Origin: Symsagittifera roscoffensis
Lineage: Eukaryota; Xenacoelomorpha; Acoela; Convolutidae
Direction: 5' to 3'
Length of the DNA: 64,000 nt
Assembly: GCF_963678635.1 (NCBI RefSeq)
Contig: NC_087066.1
Coordinates: 61,680,054 to 61,744,053, forward strand
The notes beneath the pieces are model-generated. The model was not told the origin of the DNA and did no database searches. It worked only from the letters and a program-made list of their open reading frames with translations. The position numbers were made by a program, and so were the translations under genes. Positions 9,901-20,130 of this stretch are shown here, piece after piece (the first letter of the stretch is position 1; each line of letters starts with the position of its first letter).

Positions 9901-10453
9901 CAAGACTGCTCGTATCAGGGCGAAACCCTGAAAGATCCGACTTCCTTTTAACGTTTATGGAGCAGTAATAACATAAACAACATAAAAGAATTAAATGAAA
10001 CAAAATAAAATTGAAATTTTTTTTTCTAAAATTTGAAAATTTTTCGATGAAAATCATCGCCCCACACGCCATATAAGTACAAAACAATAGATTTTGCTCA
10101 TTGTAATAAATCAATTAAGACAAAGAAGCTTCTATCAACCAATTTGGAACGATTTCGAAGACGGATTAAATCTCCTCTTACGCGTTAAAAGCGCGAATTA
10201 TATCGCGCTTTAATTGTCCCAAATTGGTCAAAATGGCCAAAATGGCAATCTTTAAACCCTCATAACTTTACGAAAAATGATCACAGGTGAAATATCTTGT
10301 CAAATTTAAACTCAGAACAACAATGGCTTTCGAATGATCTAAAAAAATTTGTCAAAAATGGCTAGTTAAAAAGTCGAAATTTATCTGAAGAAGAAAAAAC
10401 CCACCCCGAGCACAAACATTCCGTTACTTTCGTATCGAAAGTCGGAACAATAA
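9901..10453 (+). mobile_element. Single foldback-family arm (unit 1)
   Basis: It starts CAAGACTGCTCGTATCAGGG with the TCAGGGCGAAACCCTGA terminal hairpin. It carries the box AACGATTTCGAAGACGGATTAAATC, then CTTACGCGTTAAAAGCGCGAATTATATCGCGC, and ends GTATCGAAAGTCGGAACAATA. It equals one arm of the complete element at 1087-2320; the opposite arm is missing. It interrupts a flank that is continuous at 2889-3005. Confidence 0.75.
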
Positions 10454-10688
10454 CATGACAATTCAGTAGAAACTAAGACATAAATGGGATGCATTTTCAT
10501 CAACAAATTTAGTGAGAAAATTGACTATGTACCTCGATAATCTGTCCGGAAGATTGTTCATCAGTATTGCCAGATGCATGGATTGTCTTCATAATAAATT
10601 AATTGGAATGCGATGTCTTAGTTATTTTCGGAATTATCTTGTTTTTTTTCAATGTTGAAGGAATGGAACAAAAAATCAATGTTGAGAT

Positions 10689-12434
10689 TTGTGTGCAGAG
10701 TACTCCGCAGTTTCAAGTGCTGAATGGATTTTGTTAGAAACGTTGATCGATCAAGATGGGAAACGAAGTCATCGGGCCATTACTGAAGCGGAGAGAACTC
10801 CGGTTGATGAAGGGTCTTCTCTTTTTCAATACATGAATCATATGTATCAGAGAGTATTGATTTATATTTCTTTCGAAGTTGACACTAGGTTTTGCGAAGA
10901 ATACGAAAAGGGGTTATGTAGGATATAAAACCGTTGCGAAAGTAGAGCTTCCGTCAAATACCTTGATACCGCATTTAAAGGGAATCGTTGCGAATTGTCC
11001 TAGCCATTTTGCAGAAAACCCCGAGTTGAATTACTCAATTTTCGTTAAAGATGGTTGTTCTTACTCAATGCAAGGACTAATTCCTTTTGTCAATCATGAG
11101 TGTGAGCCATATTGTAGTTACGAAGTTCAATAAGGCAAAAAGGGCGTGGTGTTTCTGCGAACTCTTGTTAATATTGAAAAAGGATCTGAAATAACGGTTA
11201 AGCATGGTAAGTCTATTTTTGAAGCCAATATGGAATTTTGCATGTGTCTTCACAACAAGTATCACACCTCAAAGCAGGTAAGCAAGGTAACGTCAAGACC
11301 CCCGAAAAGAACGCGATCTGGCAAATGCTTCTATGTTAATGTGGAAAACAACGAATGTAATCTTGTTATAATCAACGAGTGTCAAGTAGAACAAAGTACT
11401 GTAGGTGCTTCCTTTAACAGTCTAAAAAGATCAAAAGTTGAAAACTTAAGCATTGAAAATAACCATGCAACTGAGGTAACAGAAAATACTGAAAAAACAG
11501 AAAATGCAGGTGATCAAACAACATGTATCAGCAAAATACAAACAAATTCCGCGGACACTGATGAAATTTCCAATGTGGGGTGTGAAGTAAAACAAAGTTC
11601 TGTAAATGTTGCTTTTAACAATCTAGAAAGTTCGGAAATCGAAAACTTAAGCATTGAAAATAACCATGCACACGAGGTAACAGAAAAGATTGAAATAACA
11701 GAAAATGCAGGCGATCAATTAACTTGTATTAGCAAAATATCAACTTGTTTCTTGGACAATGATGAAATTTACAATGTGTCCCAGCAAACTAACTCTGCGC
11801 TCAATTTAGATTCAAACATTGCATCTGGATTGCGTAAGTCTTCCAGAAACAGGTTTGCCGCAGTAAAAAGTTAATACAACGATGACTTGTTTACCCTTGA
11901 TTGTAACATATGCCATGTACCAGTTAGACTCAGTAATGTAAGCTTGATGCAGCATTTCAGTATGTTGCACAAAAAAGAAGTAACTTTTGACTGTCCTTTG
12001 GAGGGATGTGGGAGAAGTTATACGGGTTTTTTCACATTCAATAGACATATTTTGCAGCATGAAACAGAATTGGCTCTTAACCGATGTAACTTAGCTGATG
12101 AAGTTTTGATGAATAAAAATTTAAATGGTATATGCAATAACATGCCGTTTTTTCAACCTGAAAACAGTGCTGTTTCGAATGGAAGTGAAATCAATATCAT
12201 CAAAACCAATGAAATCGTTGAATCAAAAGAAACAAATAATTTTCAACTAGTTTCAGAAACAGCCTCAGGAACTACGGATTGCTTCAGAACACGTATGATA
12301 ACTCAAAGTAGTTCGGATGTGCAGCGAAAGAGTTATATTTGGACAAGAGCTAAGTTTTTAACTCAAAAAAAGGAAAACCACTCTTGTAAGTTTGAAGGTT
12401 GTAGTAGCCGTGCTGTAAGTGTTGCAAATTTTGA
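10689..12434 (+). pseudogene. SET-domain/C2H2 zinc-finger pseudogene, truncated copy (unit 1)
   Basis: This is the duplicated 5' part of the pseudogene described at 18273-22466. A frame at 10689-10928 leads into the SET domain, with a shift of frame near 10900. The SET domain is at 10879-11283 with an in-frame TAA at 11131-11133. It is followed by a Glu/Asn-rich linker with a 201-bp direct repeat (11380-11580 and 11581-11781) and a second in-frame TAA at 11872-11874. The finger region runs from 11875 to the duplication junction at 12433, where it ends abruptly in an adjoining TAA. The breaks are identical in unit 2, so decay began before the duplication. This copy lacks the fourth finger, the transposon-type core and the SGNH frame. 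Confidence 0.85.
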
Positions 12435-14139
12435 GCACTAATGATTTTATTATGTCTCTTCGTCAGTAAACTGTCATAAATGGGACCTGTCCTAACTTTT
12501 TCATGCTTTGTACTACTTTACTTTTTCTCTCACATGTGCCTCTTTTTTCTTGGAAACCTGCATTTTTTTACATGTGGACTTTTTTGTATGGGGACCTTTG
12601 CCCTTTTTTCCTCATTGCAGTCCCTTTTTAAAGTTTTTTTGTGTGGCGTTTTTTTAAAAAGAATCGAACTCAAAATAATTTTGTATTCTAAGCAGATTTT
12701 TTAACTTACGAACGTAACAGGTTCTTTATATTTTGCTCAACTTTTTATTAATTTTAAAAAACTAATCTATTTTTAGTTGATTATAATTTCATATTATTTA
12801 TGAATTTATAGAGACTGACGATAAAATTCAATTAATCGATTATTTTGAAAGTTCAGTTGAGTTGCAGAGATCGTATCTACTAAACAATCCTCTCCCCTTT
12901 CAAGAAGGGGGAGGAGAAATTGGTAAGTAATTTTTGCTGCATTCTTTCGACCAATCAGAATGCAGCAAAAATAGAATTTTCGACAGAAAGCTTTAGTGCT
13001 AACTTATTATTTTATTTAGAATCGTGGAAATTCTTTAGTAGCTGCTCTAAGGGGGGGGGGGGGTGGAGGGGGTAGGTTGTCACTCAGATCCGCGGGATAA
13101 CTTCACACGAGCCACACCCCTCTTCTTCATTAGCACATAAAGGCAGTGGAGGGTTTAGGAGGGTTATGATCAATGCGTGATCTGCTCCCGGGTTGAAAAT
13201 CCTGCGAAAATTTCTGTGCTACTAAAAAAGTGGACGAGGGCGCGTATTAATGTATGCACTGCTGTTTCACCATTTGAAAGTACTCTTTTTTTTGCATCTC
13301 AGTTTCATCTTGAGGTCGTCAAGAAGGAGACATACGGATAGAAATGGAAATTGAAATAGCACTGGGGATTCAAGTCGGTATCTCCGTCAGTAAAATGAAT
13401 ATCGTAGACTGGACCTGTTTTAACTTTTTTAGACCTTTTACTATTTTAACTTCAACTTCACCTTCGCTTTTTTTCATGAGAACTTTTGCTCTTTTTCATG
13501 CTGAGGACATTTTCACTTGGGTACTTTTGCCCTTTACTCCCTTTCCTTTGCTTTTTCGTTTCATTTTTTTTTCGTTGCAATTTTCAAGAGAATCAATAAG
13601 TTATTGGATTTTTTCAATCGATTCAGATTCTTTACCTTACGAAAAATTTAAAGTTCAGCGTCTTTTAATAGTCTTGCAATAAGTGAGGGCTTTATCGCTC
13701 CTTTTCGTCCGGTTACGTCATTGCAATTAGTAGACAACGACTTAAACAGACAGATCTGTAGGCAGACAAAATTACCAGTTTCTATGTCTAAGGCTATTTT
13801 TACGATCCAAGACTACAATAAAAATCTTCAGTCAGTTCTAAGCAGCGTCGTTTGTTTTCATAAGGTTGTCCAAAATTTCAGCAGGTTTGAAAAAATATTT
13901 CAAAGTTTTACTTGATAGCCTTTTCCAGCTAATCAAATTTGAGTGTTTTCTGCTTACTGACTGGTCTGATTTCGCGGTTTCCTTCTTACTGGCCGCACAC
14001 CATTTTGTCCGTTTTGCAACGCCGAGTTATCTCCGCCCGCCTTCTCATTTCTCAATTGCACCTGCAAACTACTAGATTAATTTGTTATTAAAGAGCCGTA
14101 TGGATCTTGCCACCCTTTTGAGTTAAGACCTATTTGGAG

Positions 14140-14570
14140 TAATATCCGATAAGGTATACCGTCTGCTCGTCACGCTATCTTATTTTCGGCCGGATAGATT
14201 CGTGCAACTTCTTAGTCTAATACCAATCTTAATCTTACTCTTATATATCCTAGTCTTAATAGATCTAGTGTATACTGGCTTATACGAGTCGGTCTCTTTG
14301 GAGAAGGCAACCATATTCTAAGTTAAATTCAAACCTCTCTGGTGCTGAAACTACAAGCAGTTTCAGCACTTACAAATAAGTGTGTTGTTAGTTTGATGGA
14401 ATATGATTGGTTAGTTTTCAATATTTTATCAAGATAAAATATCAGAATAATATCCAATAATGAATTCTAATTTAGATCTGGTTCCATCATTCAATTTTTT
14501 ATAAAGATAAATTATCAGAATAATATCCAATATTAAATTCTAGTTTAGATCTGCTTCCACTTTAAAAAGT
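14140..14570 (-). repeat. Dispersed LTR-like repeat (unit 2 copy)
   Basis: This is the duplication partner of 6600-7030, with only a few substitutions, such as TATACTGGCTTATACG here versus TATACTGGTTTATACG there. Confidence 0.6.
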
Positions 14571-14677
14571 GAAGCATGAAAAATAAAGAAGATTGTACTA
14601 GCATTTAAAAAGTTGGGTGGTTTGATTTAAAAGTAAAGCCCATTAAAATCTGATAAAACATGTCTCCGTTTTATTTA

Positions 14678-14943
14678 TTCCGACTGCACTTTAAAGTCCA
14701 TGGAATAGTTTTGGCTTTAGAAAAAATTGATGAAACTTTAAAAAAAAATTAGGAATTTAAATTTTCAACTTTACGGAAAATGATCACAGGTCTTTTTCAA
14801 TTTGTGCTCTGGACAATAGTACCTTTCGAATTGTAAAAAAAATTCTGTCAAAAAATGCTTGTTAAAAAGAAGTAGAATTTTGCCTGGAGAAAAACCAACC
14901 AGAGCACAAAGATTCGGTCACTTTCTTCGAAAGTCGGAACAAT
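14678..14943 (+). repeat. Partial foldback-family arm (unit 2 copy)
   Basis: This is the duplication partner of 7139-7409 and carries the same landmarks and the same internal deletion. Confidence 0.6.
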
Positions 14944-15432
14944 TGTATAGTGTATAGCATTATAACATAGCAGCCCTAAAAGCTTCTGATGTTGTTGAAA
15001 CACGAGTTCAAATACACGATGCGATAGATAGACTATGTGTTACCAAGCCCGTCCGACTGTTCAATAAAGTCTGCCCACCCTAAAACCTTTGAATTGTTGT
15101 TATCAGCGAAAATAATTATAACTGTCAATACATCTAAGTAGAAAAGAACTATGTAGATTATTGGATTAAAAATCTGACGCGACTCTTTGTTCCATCACGC
15201 TAACTCTTTTGTGAGCAACGCTTAAAACGAGTTTCAAATTTATTTTCCAGAGACAATCAGATCCGCGACAACTCCGACAAGTTATTGTTTCTGCGCTTGT
15301 TTTTTAAACCTTGTAAAAAACAACAGAAAAAAATTATGATAGACGAAGAAACAGAAACGTCACTTTGAATTATTGTCGTTCTGATCAGCAAGAATGTTCT
15401 ATGTGTTTGTAGATAACAAATTTGAGAAAAAA

Positions 15433-15510
15433 ATGATTCACGCTGACTTTATTTACTACGTGATAATTTTTGTTGCACTCATTTCCCAAGTTCAAATGCA
15501 AACTACAAAG
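15433..15510 (+). CDS. Signal-peptide first exon (unit 2), possibly of the ion-channel gene
   Basis: This is the duplicate of 7896-7973. The ATG is at 15433 and the GTATGT donor at 15511-15516, with the same 26-codon length and phase 0 end. The only coding difference I see turns one Phe of the hydrophobic core into Ile (VIIFV instead of VIFFV), which keeps a good signal peptide. Because unit 2 lies nearer to the channel exons, this copy would be the proximal first exon if the two are joined. If each copy keeps its own promoter, the gene would have alternative starts encoding almost the same leader. Confidence 0.5.
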
Positions 15511-16744
15511 GTATGTAAATTATTTTAAAATAACTAACCTGCTTAGATAACAATAACAATAACCAAAAATATCAAAAAAAAACAGGAATTTCCATGTCAG
15601 CGTCCTAATACGTTCTACATAAGAAATGTATAAAATGATTTTATATAATCTAGTTTTTCAAAATTTATAATCAGCAATTTCATGGTCGCAAAAAGATTTA
15701 ATCTGATAGTGGTAGTCATCGATGGTTAGGGGTTAAGTATACCCCAGCGATGGTACAATATTGTAATTTAAAAAAAAGAGTTAAAAGGTCTGATAAATTA
15801 ACTTGGGCTCTCAGGAATCAGCGGAGTTTGGATCAGCGCAAGTATGTAAGCATAAATAGCTCGTTTTACATGCTTCGCAGTTTTTCATTGACCCATATCT
15901 GCATTAAAAAAAAGGTTTTTTTTTATCAAAAACTGTGTTTTCAAATTGTGTTCTCAACTTGTATCTATTCTTAATGCGTGTATTTTACTACCATTTGGGT
16001 TTTTTACTAGCGACATTGTAGTTTTGACCGCAGAATTTCGCCACCGCAGAATTTTGGCCACGAATACAGCTACAGGTTTTTGAGAGTCCATGCATTAACC
16101 ATATGCACGAAATCCTTGTACTTATAAGCACGAAAATGAGCTGTGCAAAAATAACACACCGAAGCCTTGTAATCGTTTCTCTAAATCAGGCCATTTTCAG
16201 CGACCAAAATGATAAGTTTCAACGGAAAATTTTATTACACATATGAAAATATTGGCTCATGAATACAGCTGAAAAAATAATTTTACCTGAGTTCAATATT
16301 TTTACTTGGAAAATTTTCAATTGCGCTCTGTTCTGGACTTAATTTTGCGAGATTTTAAGATTTTGAATATCACGATAAAAACCATTAAAGTACTTTTTAA
16401 AGCTTCACCAAGCGCTTTCTTCTCAATTAAAATCAAATTATTATCGGCAAAAATTTAGAAAAAATTTTAGAACATAACTATTTACTTTTCTCACATTAAA
16501 ACTTACTTTGTTTTCAATTAAATATGTTTCATTTTTTGACGACATTTGTAGGAGTTTAGACGTGTTCTTAGCTTTCATCTAGTTCCTCTCCCTAGTTTTT
16601 TTTAAATGTGACCGGAACTTTAAAAAGACTTTGTTGAGTTAAATTGATTTTTATTCAAACATATTGTGAGTTCAAACAGGATTAGTTATCAAACAAATTT
16701 TACATTTGGCGGTTTAAAAATCAGAAATCAGTTCACAAGACCTT

Positions 16745-16923
16745 ACACTCAAAAAAATGTTAAGGTAAAATTACCCTATATGAGTTAAGGTAAAAAAAAA
16801 TTAAGGTAAAATTTACCCTAACATTATCTTAACTTTACCTTAAAAACTTGTTAGGGTAAAATTTACCTTAACTGAATTAAGGTAATTTACCTTAACTTAA
16901 CCTTAATTTTACTAAAAAAATTT
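16745..16923. mobile_element. Small TTAAGGT/ACCTTAA inverted-repeat element (unit 2)
   Basis: This is the duplication partner of 9208-9385, with the same terminus and motif order and minor substitutions. Confidence 0.65.
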
Positions 16924-17042
16924 AGGAATGCATTTAACTAAAAAGGAATAGGATATTTCAAGATAAACATTGGATCTCGTAGTCCACCAAACAAAATTTC
17001 AGTTCAACCATATAAGTGGTAAAGTTTTGTCTAAGTATAATT

Positions 17043-17091
17043 GTATGTATGTATTTTTGTATGTATGTATGTATGTATGTATGTATGTATG

Positions 17092-17122
<31 letters not shown>

Positions 17123-17380
17123 GTATGTATGTATTTATGTATGTATGTATGTATGTATGTAAGTATGTATGTATGTATGTATGTATGTATGTATGTATGT
17201 ATGTATGTATGTATGTATGTATGTATGTATGTATGTATGTATGTATGTATGTATGTATGTATGTAGGTATGTATGTATGTATGCATGTACGTATGTATGT
17301 ATGTATGTATGTATGTATGTATGTATGTATGTATGTATGTATGTATGTATGTATGTATGTATGTATATATATATGTATGT
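17043..17380. repeat. (TATG)n microsatellite, unit 2
   Basis: About 340 bp of TATG repeats share the interruption pattern of the unit 1 tract (GTAAG, TATTTATG, GCATGTACG) plus a new GTAGG. The order shows the two tracts descend from one, and most of the 41-bp net length difference between the duplication units arises here. Confidence 0.97.
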
Positions 17381-17484
17381 TTCGTTCCGGGTAGGTTTTT
17401 CCACAAAGATCATTCAAACTGCCCAGACTCTGTACATTCAAGCAGCATAAAAAAATTGTTGCTGTAAGCTCAATTAAAAAAAAA

Positions 17485-18034
17485 CAAGACTGCTCGTATC
17501 AGGGCGAAACCCTGAAAGATCCGACTTCCTTTTAACGTTTATGGAGCAGTAATAACATAAACAACATAAAAGAATTAAATGAAACAAAATAAAATTGAAA
17601 TTTTTTTTCTAAAATTTGAAAATTTTTCGATGAAAATCATCGCCCCACACGCCATATAAGTACAAAACAATAGATTTTGCTCATTGTAATAAATTAATTA
17701 AGACAAAGAAGCTTCTATCAACCAATTTGGAACGATTTCGAAGACGGATTAAATCTCCTCTTACGCGTTAAAAGCGCGAATTATATCGCGCTTTAATTGT
17801 CCCAAATTGGTCAAAATGGCCAAAATGGCAATCTTTAAACCCTCATAACTTTACGAAAAATTATCACAGGTGAAATATCTTGTCAAATTTAAACTCAGAA
17901 CAACAATGGCTTTCGAATGATCTAAAAAAAATTTGTCAAAAATGGCTAGTTAAAAAGTCGAAATTTATCTGAAGAAGAAAAAACCCACCCCGAGCACAAA
18001 CATTCCGTTACTTTCGTATCGAAAGTCGGAACAA
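17485..18034 (+). mobile_element. Single foldback-family arm (unit 2)
   Basis: This is the duplication partner of 9901-10453, with the same ends and internal boxes and a few substitutions. Confidence 0.75.
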
Positions 18035-18462
18035 TAACATGACAATTCAGTAGAAACTAAGACATAAATGGGATGCATTTTCATCAACAAATTTAGTGAG
18101 AAAATTGACTGTGTACCTCGATAATCTGTCCGGAAGATTGTTCATCAGTATTGCCAGATGCATGGATTGTCTTCATAATAAATTAATTGGAATGCGATGT
18201 CTTAGTTATTTTCGGAATTATCTTGTTTTTTTTCAATGTTGAAGGAATGGAACAAAAAATCAATGTTGAGATTTGTGTGCAGAGTACTCCGCAGTTTCAA
18301 GTGCTGAATGGATTTTGTTAGAAACGTTGATCGATCAAGATGGGAAACGAAGTCATCGGGCCATTACTGAAGCGGAGAGAACTCCGGTTGATGAAGGGTC
18401 TTCTCTTTTTCAATACATGAATCATATGTATCAGAGAGTATTGATTTATATTTCTTTCGAAG

Positions 18463-18867
18463 TTGACACTAGGTTTTGCGAAGAATACGAAAAGGGGTTA
18501 TGTAGGATATAAAACCGTTGCGAAAGTAGAGCTTCCGTCAAATACCTTGATACCGCATTTAAAGGGAATCGTTGCGAATTGTCCTAGCCATTTTGCAGAA
18601 AACCCCGAGTTGAATTACTCAATTTTCGTTAAAGATGGTTGTTCTTACTCAATGCAAGGACTAATTCCTTTTGTCAATCATGAGTGTGAGCCATATTGTA
18701 GTTACGAAGTTCAATAAGGCAAAAAGGGCGTGGTGTTTCTGCGAACTCTTGTTAATATTGAAAAAGGATCTGAAATAACGGTTAAGCATGGTAAGTCTAT
18801 TTTTGAAGCCAATATGGAATTTTGCATGTGTCTTCACAACAAGTATCACACCTCAAAGCAGGTAAGC
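18463..18867 (+). other. SET domain, SUV4-20 (KMT5B/C)-like, inside the pseudogene
   Basis: SET proteins transfer methyl groups from S-adenosylmethionine to lysine, and the SUV4-20 group acts on histone H4 lysine 20. Seen here are the glycine-rich entry RGYVGYKTVAKVELPSNTLI, the catalytic-knot motif PFVNHECEPYCSYE (family form NHxCxPNC, with Tyr in place of the second Asn), then VFLRTLVNIEKGSEITVKHG (family form I-GEEIT-YG, with His for Tyr) and the post-SET start EANMEFCMC. The order NH-C-P-C, GSEIT, then EF-C-C resembles SUV4-20 proteins most. A TAA splits the domain between the knot motif and the next strand. The Tyr to His change at the YG position would probably harm activity even without the stop. 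A sequence GCAGGTAAGC at the domain's end would also fit a splice donor. Confidence 0.8.
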
Positions 18868-18963
18868 AAGGTAACGTCAAGACCCCCGAAAAGAACGCGA
18901 TCTGGTAAATGCTTCTATGTTAATGTGGAAAACAACGAATGTAATCTTGTTATAATCAACGAG

Positions 18964-19365
18964 TGTCAAGTAGAACAAAGTACTGTAGGTGCTTCCTTTA
19001 ACAGTCTAAAAAGATCAAAAGTTGAAAACTTAAGCATTGAAAGTAACCATGCAACTGAGGTAACAGAAAATACTGAAAAAACAGAAAATGCAGGTGATCA
19101 AATAACATGTATCAGCAAAATACAAACAAATTCCGCGGACACTGATGAAATTTCCAATGTGGGGTGTGAAGTAAAACAAAGTTCTGTAAATGTTGCTTTT
19201 AACAATCTAGAAAGTTCGGAAATCGAAAACTTAAGCATTGAAATTAACCATGCACACAAGGTAACAGAAAAGATTGAAATAACAGAAAATGCAGGCGATC
19301 AATTAACTTGTATTAGCAAAATATCAACTTGTTTCTTGGACAATGATGAAATTTACAATGTGTCC
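18964..19365 (+). repeat. 201-bp in-frame direct repeat in the linker
   Basis: Two adjacent 67-codon copies begin ECQVEQST and CEVKQSSV. Each contains ENLSIE-NHA, then a TE-rich stretch, ENAGDQ and TCISKI, ending in DEI-NV. The copies differ at many codons, so this is an older internal duplication than the 7.5-kb one. The unit 1 version lies at 11380-11781. The region is acidic and low in hydrophobic residues, so it is probably an unstructured linker. Confidence 0.85.
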
Positions 19366-19479
19366 CAGCAAACTAACTCTGCGCTCAATTTAGATTCAAA
19401 CATTGCATCTGGATTGCGTAAGTCTTCCAGAAACAGGTTTGCCGCAGTAAAAAGTTAATACAACGATGACTTGTTTACC

Positions 19480-20130
19480 CTTGATTGTAACATATGCCAT
19501 GTACCAGTTAGACTCAGTAATGTAAGCTTGATGCAGCATTTCAGTATGTTGCACAAAAAAGAAGTAACTTTTGACTGTCCTTTGGAGGGATGTGGGAGAA
19601 GTTATACGGGTTTTTTCACATTCAATAGACATATTTTGCAGCATGAAACAGAATTGGCTCTTAACCGATGTAACTTAGCTGATGAAGTTTTGATGAATAA
19701 AAATTTAAATGGTATATGCAATAACATGCCAATTTTTCAACCTGAAAACAGTGCTGTTTCGAATGGAAGTGAAATCAATATCATCAAAACCAATGAAATC
19801 GTTGAATCAAAAGAAACAAATAATTTTCAACTAGTTTCAGAAACAGCCTCAGGAACTACGGATTGCTTCAGAACACGTATGATAACTCAAAGTAGTTCGG
19901 CTGTGCAGCGAAAGAGTTATATTTGGACAAGAGCTAAGTTTTTAACTCAAAAAAGGGAAAACCACTCTTGTAAGTTTGAAGGTTGTAGTAGCCGTGCTGT
20001 AAGTGTTGCAAATTTTGATCATCAAGTTGGCAAATATCATGGAAATGCAAAAAACTGGCCTTTTGTTTTCTGTTATCGAGTTTTTGGTTCTCGTAGTGTT
20101 TTGAGAAAGCATGTAAGAATACATCGTTCT
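19480..20130 (+). other. C2H2 zinc-finger cluster in the pseudogene
   Basis: Four finger-like segments are visible. The first is CNICHVPVRLSNVSLMQHFS ending in H (C-x2-C-x13-H-x4-H). The second is CPLEGCGRSYTGFFTFNRH followed by ILQH (C-x4-C-x12-H-x3-H). After a 100-residue spacer comes CKFEGCSSRAVSVANFDH followed by QVGKYH (C-x4-C-x11-H-x5-H). The fourth, PFVFCYRVFGSRSVLRKHVR ending in IH, has lost its first Cys (Phe instead). Such N-terminal fingers are usual in the transposon-type family to which the downstream core belongs and would bind nucleic acid. Confidence 0.8.

Larger units (their letters stand above)
4890..12432 (+). repeat. Tandem segmental duplication, unit 1 (7543 bp)
   Basis: Sequence from 4890 reappears in the same orientation from 12433 with near identity: ATGGGACCTGTCC sits at 4937 and 12480, and the SET frame at 10689 and 18273. 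Scattered base changes and small indels separate the units, for example G16 versus G13 and a shorter (TATG)n tract here. Unit 1 starts inside copy A of the older 881-bp repeat and ends inside the zinc-finger frame. The two parental breakpoints share only the dinucleotide GA, so the junction looks like end joining or template switching rather than recombination between long repeats. Confidence 0.93.
12433..20016 (+). repeat. Tandem segmental duplication, unit 2 (7584 bp)
   Basis: This is the second copy of 4890-12432. It is longer by 41 bp net, mostly from the (TATG)n tract. It contains, in order, half of copy A and all of copy B of the 881-bp repeat, an LTR-like fragment (minus strand), a foldback fragment, a signal-peptide-like exon, a TTAAGGT mini-palindrome, the microsatellite, a foldback arm and the SET/zinc-finger pseudogene. 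That pseudogene continues uninterrupted past the breakpoint at 20017, so unit 2 keeps the ancestral right flank and unit 1 keeps the ancestral left flank. Confidence 0.93.
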
